Shown here: piece after piece, positions 16,680 to 24,631 of the stretch | Position numbering within the stretch: position 1 is the first letter of the stretch | Layout of the letters: every line of letters begins with the position of its first letter | Source: Actinomadura luteofluorescens | GTDB taxonomy: Bacteria > Actinomycetota > Actinomycetes > Streptosporangiales > Streptosporangiaceae | Direction of reading: 5' to 3' | Assembly: GCF_013409365.1 (NCBI RefSeq) | Contig: NZ_JACCBA010000001.1 | Span: 7,130,001 to 7,194,000 of the forward strand | DNA: 64,000 nucleotides | Notes under the pieces: model-generated | Told to the model about the DNA's origin: nothing | Databases searched by the model: none | Seen by the model: the letters and a program-made list of their open reading frames with translations, nothing else | Translations under genes and position numbers: made by a program

Positions 16680-17870
16680 CTATCCGGTCGTCCTGGCGGC
16701 GCGGGAGTGGAATCGGCCGAGGACCAGGGCGATGCGGAGGGTGAAGGCGTTGCGGCCGTCGGTGGGGGCCAGGCCGGTCAGTTCGGCGACGCGGCGGAGC
16801 CGGTAGCGGACCGTGTTGGGGTGGACGAACAGGAGCCGCGCGGTGGCCTCCAGCGACGAGCCCTGTTCGAGGTAGGTGGTGAGCGTGTCCAGGAGCGGGG
16901 CTCCCGCGGCGAGCATCGGGTTGTAGACGCTCTCCACCAGGTAGCCGCGCGCGTCGTCGTCGCCGTCGAGGGCGCGCTCGGGGAGGAGCTCGGTGGCGAG
17001 GACGGGACGGGGCGCGTCCGGCCAGCCGGCGGCGGCGCGCAGGCCGGCGACCGCGGCGCGGGCGGAGCTCGTGGACTCGTAGAGGTCGGCGACCTGCGGG
17101 CCGACGACGACGGGGCCGGGCCCGCACTTGGCGGCGATGGGGCGGGCGGCCTCCATGGGGTCGGTGTCGCCGCCCACGATCACGACGACCCGGTGCCCCT
17201 GGACGCCGGCCAGCACGTCGGCGCGGGCGCGGCGCGCGGCCAGCTGCATCTGGTCGATGGTGACCTCGGGCTCCTCGTCCTCCGGGGTGAAGCCGGCGAT
17301 GACGGTGACGGGCTTGGACGTCCAGCCGAGCGCGGCGGCCCAGGAGTGCATGCCGTCGTCGACCTCGTCGCGCAGCACCGCGTTGACGACGAGGGCCTCC
17401 AGCCGGGCGTCCCAGGCGGCGCGCGTCTCGGCGGCGCGGGCGTAGACCTGGGCGGCGCCGAACGCCACGTCCCTGGTGTAGCGCAGGATGGCCTCGCGGA
17501 GCTGGGCCTCGCCGCCGGGCGCGGCCAGCTCGTCCAGCCGGGTCTCCACCACGTCGATGATGACGCGGATCATGTCGATGGTGTGCTGGAGCTTGATGGA
17601 GCGCAGCAGCTCGCGGGGCGCGGTGCCGAACACCTCGCCGGCGATGGCGGGGCGGGACCGCTCGTTGCTCTTGAACCACTCCACGAACGCGGCGATGCCG
17701 GCCTGCGCCACGAGGCCGATCCAGGAGCGCTGGTCGGCGGGCATGCGCCGGAACCAGGGGAGCTGCTCCTCCATGCTCGCCAGCGCCGCGGTGCCGAAGG
17801 TCCCCATCGCCTTCTCCAGGCGCTGGGTGGTCTGCTCGCGGATCTCGGCCTCGTTCGCGGTGTTCACCAT
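16680..17870 (-). CDS. fasR: PucR-family regulator of fatty acid synthesis (FasR-like)
   Basis: A 396-aa protein. An N-terminal helical acyl-effector-type region (EKAMGTFGTAALASMEEQLP, AGIAAFVEWFKSN) is followed by a central GGDEF-like region and a C-terminal PucR helix-turn-helix (LEQGSSLEATARLLFVHPNT, VRYRLRRVAELTG). A PucR regulator directly upstream of fabD is the standard FasR arrangement, where it activates FAS II genes and senses acyl-CoA (known for FasR of Streptomyces and Mycobacterium). ATG 17870 (MVNTANEAE) is preferred over GTG 17888 because it gives the usual family N-terminus. Confidence 0.88.
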   Translation of the reverse strand: MVNTANEAEIREQTTQRLEKAMGTFGTAALASMEEQLPWFRRMPADQRSWIGLVAQAGIAAFVEWFKSNERSRPAIAGEVFGTAPRELLRSIKLQHTIDMIRVIIDVVETRLDELAAPGGEAQLREAILRYTRDVAFGAAQVYARAAETRAAWDARLEALVVNAVLRDEVDDGMHSWAAALGWTSKPVTVIAGFTPEDEEPEVTIDQMQLAARRARADVLAGVQGHRVVVIVGGDTDPMEAARPIAAKCGPGPVVVGPQVADLYESTSSARAAVAGLRAAAGWPDAPRPVLATELLPERALDGDDDARGYLVESVYNPMLAAGAPLLDTLTTYLEQGSSLEATARLLFVHPNTVRYRLRRVAELTGLAPTDGRNAFTLRIALVLGRFHSRAARTTG

Positions 17871-17922
17871 CCCAGGGTGCCACCACACCTGCGGTGTCCC
17901 TGCCGGAAGCGAGGAAACCGGC

Positions 17923-18948
17923 TCACTCGGGGGTCACCGCGGAGGCGCGTCCGAGCGCGATGTCGGTGAGGTTGCGCAGCGACGCGGAGCCGGGGGCGAG
18001 GTAGTCGCTGTGGCCTCCGTGCCCGGCGTCGAAGACCCGGGCGCCGAACCCGGCGGAGACCGGGTCGGGACCGAGCCCGAGCCCGAGGAACCGCACGTGC
18101 GGGACGTCCTCCATCCAGTCGGTCGAGCCCCGTCCCGCCCAGACGCGGGCCGATCCGCTCAGCCTGGACGCCGACCAGGCGGTCGTCCCCGGGCTGCCGT
18201 AGAGGGCGATGTCGGTGACCTGCCTCCAGGCGGCGCTCTTGGAGCCGCTCAGGGCGGCCTGGCCGCAGACGACCGAGCCGTAGCTGTGGCAGAGGAGGCC
18301 CACGCTCGCGCCCGGGTTGACCTGGTGGACGCCCTTGACGAACGTGCGGAGCCGGACGGCGCCTTCGGCGGCCCGCTCGGCGGTGAGGACGTCGCTGCTG
18401 AACGTCTTGGGCGCCGCGTAGCCGAGCCAGGCGACGACCGCCAGGCCGGGCTGGGGCGATTGGGAGCGGGCCTGCTGGTAGACGGCCCGCGCGCCCCCGC
18501 CGGGCGTCGACCAGGGTTTGCCGCCCCGCTTGTCGAACGCGGAGAGCGTGGTGTCGGCGCCGGGGACGAGCACCGCGACGCGCCGTGCCCGGGTGAGGTC
18601 GCCGATGACCTCGATGGCCCGCCCCCGGCCGCGCGGGTCGAAGTAGAGGAAGCGGCGCCCGGGCTGGAGGAAGGCGCCCAGCGCCTTGCGGCGGTCGGTG
18701 TCGCCGACCTTCTCCGCCGTCTTGAGGGCCTCCTCGATGGAGCGGCGCTCGGCGGCGTACCGGGCGTCCAGCGTCGACGGCGCCATCTTGGGGACCGCGA
18801 CGGGCGCCGCGTACGGGTCGGCGTGGCCCGTCCCGGCGGTCGTGAGCATCACGACCCCGATGGACGCGGCGGCGGCGGTGGCCCGCCGGAGCCGGCGGCC
18901 GTGCCGTCGCGCGGGACGCGGCGAGGTCGTCGTGAGGTGCGGCGGCAT
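17923..18948 (-). CDS. Secreted alpha/beta hydrolase, DUF1023-like, copy 1
   Basis: A 341-aa protein with an N-terminal Arg-rich stretch and hydrophobic segment (ATAAAASIGVVMLTTAGT) ending near GHADPY, i.e. a signal peptide. The hydrolase core has VAVLVPGADTTL and the nucleophile box LLCHSYGSVVCG; a late DAGHGGHSDYL may supply the His. DUF1023-type proteins are secreted actinomycete hydrolases of unknown substrate. It is about 50% similar by eye to the hydrolase at 19468-20415 in the same orientation, so the pair is a local duplication. Confidence 0.8.
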   Translation of the reverse strand: MPPHLTTTSPRPARRHGRRLRRATAAAASIGVVMLTTAGTGHADPYAAPVAVPKMAPSTLDARYAAERRSIEEALKTAEKVGDTDRRKALGAFLQPGRRFLYFDPRGRGRAIEVIGDLTRARRVAVLVPGADTTLSAFDKRGGKPWSTPGGGARAVYQQARSQSPQPGLAVVAWLGYAAPKTFSSDVLTAERAAEGAVRLRTFVKGVHQVNPGASVGLLCHSYGSVVCGQAALSGSKSAAWRQVTDIALYGSPGTTAWSASRLSGSARVWAGRGSTDWMEDVPHVRFLGLGLGPDPVSAGFGARVFDAGHGGHSDYLAPGSASLRNLTDIALGRASAVTPE

Positions 18949-19079
18949 CGTCGCCTTTCTACCATCGAAGATCGTTCAGCGTGGGCTCGGCTCACCCCCC
19001 GGTGGATCAGGAGACGCCTCTGGAGATGTACGGGCCGGGGACCGGGTTGGTTCCCGGGGCGGCGGCCCCTCCCGTGCCG

Positions 19080-19244
19080 TCACCGTGTCGTGAAGGCGGC
19101 GAGTGCCCCGCCGGCGGCGAGCGCGCCGCCGGAGGCGACCGGCCACGCCAGGCGCCCGGCGATCCATTCCGGCCGGTCGGGGACGGTGTGCGACCCGTTC
19201 AGGCTACCGAACGCGAGCAAGGTCCCCACGGTGACGAAGATCAT
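19080..19244 (-). CDS. Tiny membrane protein ORF (54 aa)
   Basis: From ATG 19244 it encodes MIFVTVGTLLAFGSL, a short polar stretch (TVPDRPEWIAGR) and a second hydrophobic run (LAWPVASGGALAAGGALAAF): two potential membrane helices. It is in the same frame as the 48-aa ORF at 19329-19475, separated by one TGA and an Arg-rich linker without start codons. It may be a separate gene or the 3' half of one broken gene. No homologue recognised. Confidence 0.4.
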   Translation of the reverse strand: MIFVTVGTLLAFGSLNGSHTVPDRPEWIAGRLAWPVASGGALAAGGALAAFTTR

Positions 19245-19328
19245 CACGGTGCCCTGGGCGGATCCCCAGCGCGGAGCGGTGGGCCGCCGCGATCGCCGGC
19301 CGGACCCGGGCGTGTCGCGTCCGGCGGG

Positions 19329-19475
19329 TCACTGCCCGTGCAGGAGCGTCGCCGCGTAGACGCAGAGGAACCACGCCGAGTATCCGCCGATGAGGAAGAA
19401 CACGGTGCGCGTCTGCAGGGCGTCCACGGCCCGGTCCCGGGTTCCGTCCTCGCCGTGGCTCCGGCGCTCAGGCAT
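19329..19475 (-). CDS. Tiny membrane protein ORF (48 aa)
   Basis: Starts MPERRSHGEDGTRDRAVDAL, a charged N-terminus, then one hydrophobic helix (TVFFLIGGYSAWFLCVYAAT) and ends LLHGQ. Its ATG overlaps the stop of the upstream hydrolase by 8 bp, so it is probably co-translated with it. Aromatic-rich helix composition and coupling support a real gene. Confidence 0.5.
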   Translation of the reverse strand: MPERRSHGEDGTRDRAVDALQTRTVFFLIGGYSAWFLCVYAATLLHGQ

Positions 19476-20415
19476 GGGTGACCTCCGTGTCGCGGCCGAG
19501 GGCGATCAGGGCGAGGTTGCGCAGCGCGAGGGAGCCGGGCCTCAGGTAGCCGCTGTGCGGGCCCGTCCCGGCGTCGAACCGCAGGGCGCCGAAGCCCGGC
19601 GAGGCGGGATCGGCGCCGAACCCCAGCCCGGCGAAGCGGACGTTGGGGACGTACCGCACCCAGTCGCCCTTCGCCCGGCCCGCCCAGACCCGCGCGGGGG
19701 TGCCGAGGTCGGAGACGTGGCGCAGGGTGGTGCCGGGGCTGCCGAACAGGGCGATCTCGTCCACCGGCAGGGGGGCCAGACGTCTCGCGGCCTTGCCGCA
19801 GACCACCGAGCCGTAGCTGTGGCAGAGCAGCGCGAACCGGGCCCGCCCGTTCACGCGGTGCACGCCGGTGAGGAGACGTTCGAGACTCCGCGCGCCGTTC
19901 TCCGCGCGTCCGCTCGTCAGGGCGTCGGTGCTCAGCGTCGAGGGGGAGTCGTAGCCGAGCCAGGCGATGACGGCGACCCGCGCGCCGGGCGCGGTGGCGT
20001 GGACGTGCCGGTAGAGCGCCCGGCCCCCGCCGCCGACGAACTTGGGCGAGTCGTAGTTGGCCAGCGAATTGTCCGCGCCGGGCACGACCACCGCGATCCG
20101 GTCGGCGTGCTTCAGGTCGCCCAGGACCTCCACAGCGCGCCCGCCGCCTCGCGGGTCGAACGACAGGAACCGTCGGCCCGGCCCCAGGAGGGCGGACAGG
20201 GCCCGTTTCCGCCCTTTGTCGCCGACGCGCTCCGCGGTGGCCAGGGCGCGCGTGATGTCCCGGGCGGTCGCCTGGTAGCGGGCGTCGAGGGCCGGCGCCG
20301 ACAGTGCGGGCGCCGGGGCGGGCGGCGCGTACACCTCGGCGTGCCCCGCGGCGGCCGTCGAGCCCGCCGCGGCCAGCACGGAAACGGCGGCGACGGTCCT
20401 GCGAACGCTGGGCAT
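19468..20415 (-). CDS. Secreted alpha/beta hydrolase, DUF1023-like, copy 2
   Basis: A 315-aa secreted protein with a signal peptide (SVRRTVAAVSVLAAAGSTAA, cut near GHAEV). It shares LDARYQATARDI, FDPRGGGRAVEVLGDL, the LLCHSYGSVVCGKAA box and LFGSPGTTLRH with copy 1, so the two are paralogues. The substrate is unknown. It is first in a short operon with the 48-aa membrane ORF and sits behind a near-perfect 29-bp dyad that overlaps its ribosome site. Confidence 0.8.
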   Translation of the reverse strand: MPSVRRTVAAVSVLAAAGSTAAAGHAEVYAPPAPAPALSAPALDARYQATARDITRALATAERVGDKGRKRALSALLGPGRRFLSFDPRGGGRAVEVLGDLKHADRIAVVVPGADNSLANYDSPKFVGGGGRALYRHVHATAPGARVAVIAWLGYDSPSTLSTDALTSGRAENGARSLERLLTGVHRVNGRARFALLCHSYGSVVCGKAARRLAPLPVDEIALFGSPGTTLRHVSDLGTPARVWAGRAKGDWVRYVPNVRFAGLGFGADPASPGFGALRFDAGTGPHSGYLRPGSLALRNLALIALGRDTEVTHA

Positions 20416-20426
20416 CCCGGGCGTCC

Positions 20427-20455
20427 TTCCTGGTCAGTGGAGCACTGATCAGGAA
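20427..20455. promoter_or_regulatory. 29-bp inverted repeat before the hydrolase gene
   Basis: Arms TTCCTGGTCAGTG (20427-20439) and CACTGATCAGGAA (20443-20455) around a GAG centre, with one mismatch in 13 pairs. It ends 12 bp before the start codon, overlapping the Shine-Dalgarno. The low GC and symmetry suggest a repressor operator (TetR/MarR-like size) rather than a terminator. Confidence 0.5.
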
Positions 20456-20508
20456 GGTAGAAATCAGGCCTGTAAGCGCACATCGGTCGGCGGTGCCGTC
20501 CTGCGCCG

Positions 20509-20550
20509 TGCACCCCCGGTATGACGGGATGCGCCCCCGGTATGACGGAG
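20509..20550. repeat. Two 21-bp tandem repeats
   Basis: The unit TGCxCCCCCGGTATGACGG occurs twice head to tail (20509-20529, 20530-20550), between the response regulator stop and the hydrolase promoter. It may be a double binding site; function unknown. Confidence 0.5.
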
Positions 20551-20560
20551 GCGGCCGGCG

Positions 20561-21226
20561 TCAGTCGCCGGGCCGCACCAGCCCGACCTCGTAGGCGTAG
20601 ACGATCGCCTGCGGGCGGTCGCGCAGCCCGAGCTTCATCAGGATCCGCCCGAAGTGGGTCTTGACGGTCTGCTCGGCGACGACGAGCCGCCCCGCGATCT
20701 CGCCGTTGGACAGGCCGCGCGCCACCAGCGCGAGAACCTCGGTCTCCCGCTCGGTCAGCTCCTCCAGCCGCTTGCGGGACGGTGCGCGCGGGCCCCCGAG
20801 CCGGGAGAACTCCGCGATGAGCCGCCGCGTGACCGACGGGGACAGCAGCGCGTCGCCCGCCGCCACCACCCGGACCGCCTCGGCCAGCTCGGTCGCGGAC
20901 GCGTCCTTCAGCAGGAACCCGCTGGCCCCGGCCCGCAGCGCCTCGTAGACGTAGTCGTCGAGGTCGAACGTCGTCAGCATGAGGACCTTGGGGGCGCCGT
21001 CCCCGGCGTCCGCGAGCAGGCGGCGAGTCGCCTCCAGGCCGTCCATCACCGGCATCCGGACGTCCATCAGCACCACGTCGGGGCGCACCTCGGCGACGCG
21101 GCGCAGGCCCTCCGCGCCGTCGGCGGCCTCGCCCGCGACCTCGATGTCGGGCTGGGCGTTCAGCAGCACGCCGAAGCCGGTGCGCACCATGCCCTGGTCG
21201 TCGACGATCACGACCCGGATCGTCAC
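20561..21226 (-). CDS. NarL/LuxR-family response regulator
   Basis: A 221-aa protein: receiver domain (VVIVDDQGMVRTGF, phospho-acceptor Asp in VVLMDVRMPVMDG, Lys in GFLLKDAS) and a LuxR helix-turn-helix (LTERETEVLALVARGLSNGE, VKTHFGRILMKL). It should be phosphorylated by the histidine kinase whose stop overlaps its GTG start (GTGA). Targets unknown; the neighbouring secreted-hydrolase operon is one candidate. Confidence 0.92.
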   Translation of the reverse strand: MTIRVVIVDDQGMVRTGFGVLLNAQPDIEVAGEAADGAEGLRRVAEVRPDVVLMDVRMPVMDGLEATRRLLADAGDGAPKVLMLTTFDLDDYVYEALRAGASGFLLKDASATELAEAVRVVAAGDALLSPSVTRRLIAEFSRLGGPRAPSRKRLEELTERETEVLALVARGLSNGEIAGRLVVAEQTVKTHFGRILMKLGLRDRPQAIVYAYEVGLVRPGD

Positions 21227-22500
21227 GTGGCGTCCCGCGCCTTCACCGGCAGCGATGCGGTCACGGCGAATCCTCCCTCGGACGTGGGGCGGGCGGTCAG
21301 CTCGCCGCCCAGCGCGGCGGCCCGCTCCCGCATCCCGACCAGCCCGTGGCCGCCGCCCGGAAGCGGCGGGACGGACCCCCGTCCGCCCGCGGGCGGGCCG
21401 TTGACGACGCCGAGCCACACTATGCCGTCATCGCAGGACACTTCGACCTCGACGCGGGATCCGGGCGCGTGCCGCATGGCGTTGCTCAGCGCCTCCTGGA
21501 GGATCCGGTACGCGGTGAGCCCCACGCCGGGCGGCAGCCCCGCCAGGTCGCCGCCCAGCCGCGTCTCGACGCGCAGGCCGGCTCCGCGCGCGTTGCCGAC
21601 GAGCTCGTCCAGCCGCTCCAGGCTCGGCTGCGGGGCGGTCTCGGCGCCGTCCTCCGCGCGCAGCACGCCGAGGATGCGGCGCAGCTCCGTCAGCGCGTCC
21701 AGCGCGGTCGCCCGGATCTCGGCGAGGTCGCGGCGCGTCTCGTCCGGGACGGTCTCGACCTTGTACGGGGCCGCCTCCGCCTGGATGGCGATCATCGACA
21801 TGTGGTGCGCGACGACGTCGTGCAGCTCCCGCGCGATCCGCTGCCGCTCGGTCAGCACCGCCTCGGCGTCCTGGTGCCGCTTCTCCTGCTCGGCCAGCTC
21901 GCGCCGGGACGTCTGCCGGACGCGGACGGCGTAGCCCACCGCGAGCGGCAGCAGGAGCAGCACCGACGCCCCGGCCCCGGTCCCCGGGTCCTTGATCCAC
22001 ACCCCGGCGAACGAGATGATCGCGACGCCCAGCGTGACGTCGCGCGAGCAGCGCACCGCGACCGTGTACAGGGCCGCGATCGCCGCGAACGAGCCCGCCG
22101 GGACGTAGGGGACGGTCAGCCAGCCGCCGACGTCGATCAGCGCCATCGCCAGGAAGCTCAGCCGCCACGCGGCGAGCGGGTGCCGGTCCCGCAGCGCCAG
22201 CGGCGCCGTCACCGAGACCGCGACGAGGAACTTCGTCGCGTCGGACAGGTAGATCCCGCGCCGCATCGTCTCGGTGGACAGCAGCGACACCGTCCCGGCG
22301 ACCAGCCCGGCGGTGAGGGCCAGCCCGACCAGGTTCGCCACCAGCCCGTACGGCAGCCGCCCCACGCCGATGTACCGCGTCCAGCGCAGCAGCAGGGGCC
22401 ACGGCCGGTTCAGCGGAGCCGGGTCCGCCCTGCCGGTCACGGCGGCGGCGAGCAGCACGTCCCGCAGGACGCCGCGCAGTGTGAGGTTCTCCCCGGCCAT
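21223..22500 (-). CDS. HisKA_3-type sensor histidine kinase
   Basis: A 425-aa membrane kinase. Five to six hydrophobic segments fill about residues 50-210 (YGLVANLVGLALTAGLVAGT, FLVAVSVTAPLAL, ASVLLLLPLAVGYAV). Then comes the dimerisation/phosphorylation helix RQRIARELHDVVAHHMSMI and an HATPase domain (ILQEALSNAMRHAPGS, GHGLVGMRERAAALGG). It autophosphorylates and passes phosphate to the NarL-type regulator in the same operon. ATG 22500 is chosen for its normal N-terminus. Confidence 0.92.
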   Translation of the reverse strand: MAGENLTLRGVLRDVLLAAAVTGRADPAPLNRPWPLLLRWTRYIGVGRLPYGLVANLVGLALTAGLVAGTVSLLSTETMRRGIYLSDATKFLVAVSVTAPLALRDRHPLAAWRLSFLAMALIDVGGWLTVPYVPAGSFAAIAALYTVAVRCSRDVTLGVAIISFAGVWIKDPGTGAGASVLLLLPLAVGYAVRVRQTSRRELAEQEKRHQDAEAVLTERQRIARELHDVVAHHMSMIAIQAEAAPYKVETVPDETRRDLAEIRATALDALTELRRILGVLRAEDGAETAPQPSLERLDELVGNARGAGLRVETRLGGDLAGLPPGVGLTAYRILQEALSNAMRHAPGSRVEVEVSCDDGIVWLGVVNGPPAGGRGSVPPLPGGGHGLVGMRERAAALGGELTARPTSEGGFAVTASLPVKARDAT

Positions 22501-22575
22501 GGGAACCAGGCTAGGGAACCCGGGTCTCACTCGGATGACACCGTGGTGGGACGTGCCGGGTCATACCTGGGTACG

Positions 22576-23613
22576 GTGCCAGACGTGGAGCCCGTCGAAG
22601 CGCTGCGCCGCATCGCGTTCCTGCTGGAGCGCGCCCATGAGCCGACCTACCGCGTGCGGGCGTTCCGCACGGCCGCCGACCGCGCGGAGCAGACGGCCCC
22701 GGACGAGCTCGCCGGCCGCGCCCGCGACGGGACCCTCACCGCGCTGCCCGGCATCGGCAAGGTCACCGCCCTGGTCATCGAGGAGGCGCTGCGCGGCGAG
22801 ACCCCCGTCTACCTGCGCCGCCTGGAGGCCACGGAGGGCGAGCCGCTGGACGAGGCCACGGCCGCGCTCCGCTCGGCGCTGAAGGGCGACCTGCACACCC
22901 ACAGCGACTGGTCGGACGGCGGGTCCCCGATCCTGGAGATGGCCGAGACCGCCCGCTCCCTGGGCCACGAGTACCTCGCCCTCACCGACCACTCGCCGCG
23001 CCTGAAGGTCGCGAACGGCCTGTCCGCCGACCGCCTGCGCCGCCAGCTCGACGTCGTCGCCGAGCTCAACGAGTCCCTCGCGCCCTTCCGCATCCTGACC
23101 GGCATCGAGGTCGACATCCTGGAGGACGGCGCCCTCGACCAGGAGCCCGACCTCCTCGACAGCCTCGACGTCGTCGTCGCCAGCGTGCACTCCAAGCTCC
23201 GCATGGACCGCGTAACCATGACCGGGCGGATGGTCGCCGCGATCGCGAACCCGCGCGTGAACGTCCTCGGCCACTGCACCGGCCGCATCGTGAAGGCCGG
23301 TGGCAAGCGCGGCGGCCTGCGGCCGGAGTCGGAGTTCGACGCGGCGCTCGTCTTCGACGCCTGCGCTGCCTACGACGTCGCCGTGGAGATCAACTCCCGC
23401 CCGGAGCGCCTCGATCCGCCGAAGCGCCTGCTGCGCCTGGCGGTCGAGGCGGGCTGCCGCTTCTCCGTCGACTCCGACGCCCACGCGCCCGGGCAGCTCG
23501 ACTGGCAGCCGTTCGGCTGCGAGCGGGCCGCCCGGTGCGGGGTGCCGGCGTCGCAGATCGTCAACACCCTCGGCGCCGACGACCTGCTCACCTGGACACG
23601 CTCGAAGCTCTGA
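22576..23613 (+). CDS. PHP-domain phosphoesterase with N-terminal helix-hairpin-helix
   Basis: A 345-aa protein. Residues ~1-80 resemble the 8-kDa/HhH part of DNA polymerase X (LLERAHEPTYRVRAFRTAAD, LTALPGIGKVTALVIEEAL). From ~100 there is a PHP metal-dependent phosphoesterase with HTHSDWSDGG (His107), LTDHSP, the Glu of TGIEVDIL, ASVHSKL, LGHCTGR and SVDSDAHAP, a full set of metal ligands. Unlike bacterial PolX it lacks the polymerase palm, so it is the actinobacterial stand-alone HhH-PHP type. Possible roles are DNA 3'-end processing or phosphatase. GTG 22576 chosen; GTG 22585 also possible. Confidence 0.88.
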   Translation: MPDVEPVEALRRIAFLLERAHEPTYRVRAFRTAADRAEQTAPDELAGRARDGTLTALPGIGKVTALVIEEALRGETPVYLRRLEATEGEPLDEATAALRSALKGDLHTHSDWSDGGSPILEMAETARSLGHEYLALTDHSPRLKVANGLSADRLRRQLDVVAELNESLAPFRILTGIEVDILEDGALDQEPDLLDSLDVVVASVHSKLRMDRVTMTGRMVAAIANPRVNVLGHCTGRIVKAGGKRGGLRPESEFDAALVFDACAAYDVAVEINSRPERLDPPKRLLRLAVEAGCRFSVDSDAHAPGQLDWQPFGCERAARCGVPASQIVNTLGADDLLTWTRSKL

Positions 23614-23616
23614 CGG

Positions 23617-24618
23617 TCAGCCGCCGAGAGCGTGCACCATGCGCATGATCGTCTCGATCTGCCGTCCGCCCTTCATGTCGTAGGCGGTGTCGCCGCCGTA
23701 GCCCCACCAGTTCCAGCAGCCCTGCGGGTTGCCGCCCGCCCAGCCGGACGCGGTGGCCTGCGGATACAGGACGATCATGCCGTTGGTGTCGGCGTACTCG
23801 TTGAGGTAGGTCTTCGTCGCGAACGCGTTCCCGACGACGCCGCGCCCCTGCTGGCAGCCGTGCAGCGCCACCATCAGCCTGCACGTCCCCGACTGGCAAC
23901 TCGCCGGGACGTAGGCGAAGCCCGTCGCGTCCATGCTGATGGACGAGGCGCTCCCGTTCGGCGCGTAGGCGTTCTGGTCGAACTCCATGACCGTGCCGCC
24001 GGGTGAGGAGGCGGGCGGAGCCACGGACCCGAACAGGTGCCCCAGCATCGAGCGCTCCGGGTCGTCGCCGCACTTGTTGATGTAGGGGGTGTAGGTGGCC
24101 GAGCAGGGGTTGGGGCCGATCGGACTCACCCACGCGTGCCCCGATGGCGAGGTCTTGTTGTAGGAGACGGCGGATCCGAAGTCCCGGTAGAAGGCGGCGA
24201 GGTCGTCGTTCACCGACTGCTTCACGGTCGAGTCGTTCGTCCCGTGGTAGATCCACACCGGATGCCCGGACAGGTTGCTCACGGGATCGACCTTTCCCTG
24301 CGCCGATCGGTCGCGGGCCGTCCGCTCCAGCTCCGCCGGGTTGTCGTCGTAGAGGTCGTTCATGCACGCGAGCTGCGCGGTCGTCACGCTGCCCCGCGCG
24401 CAGTGGTAGGGCCCGGCGGTGAAGATGCCCGCGCCCCGGAACGTCCCGGAGTAGGCGATGTGGAGCTGGTCTGCCATGTAGCCGCCGGACGAGACGCCGC
24501 TGACGTACGAGGCGCTGATCGAGTGGCGGGGGAGCGGAGCGGCGGCCGCGGAGGCGGGAGAAGCGCTGACGGTCGTTAAGGCGAGAGCGGCGGCCGCGAG
24601 GAAGGGGGTGGGTTTCAT
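23617..24618 (-). CDS. Extracellular PHB depolymerase / esterase (type 2 catalytic domain)
   Basis: A 333-aa secreted enzyme with a signal peptide (PTPFLAAAALALTTVSA, cut after SASPASA). The lipase box GVSSGGYMADQLH (Ser43 as nucleophile) lies close to the N-terminus, with Asp in YHGTNDSTVK, the late His in PSGHAWV, and LMVALHGCQQGR and GCWNWWGYGG further on: the signature of type 2 short-chain-length polyhydroxyalkanoate depolymerases. It cleaves extracellular poly(3-hydroxybutyrate) or similar polyesters. No separate substrate-binding domain is present. It lies 13 bp after the second esterase, so it is the distal gene of a two-gene secreted operon. Confidence 0.88.
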   Translation of the reverse strand: MKPTPFLAAAALALTTVSASPASAAAAPLPRHSISASYVSGVSSGGYMADQLHIAYSGTFRGAGIFTAGPYHCARGSVTTAQLACMNDLYDDNPAELERTARDRSAQGKVDPVSNLSGHPVWIYHGTNDSTVKQSVNDDLAAFYRDFGSAVSYNKTSPSGHAWVSPIGPNPCSATYTPYINKCGDDPERSMLGHLFGSVAPPASSPGGTVMEFDQNAYAPNGSASSISMDATGFAYVPASCQSGTCRLMVALHGCQQGRGVVGNAFATKTYLNEYADTNGMIVLYPQATASGWAGGNPQGCWNWWGYGGDTAYDMKGGRQIETIMRMVHALGG

Positions 24619-24631
24619 GTTGATGTTTCTC

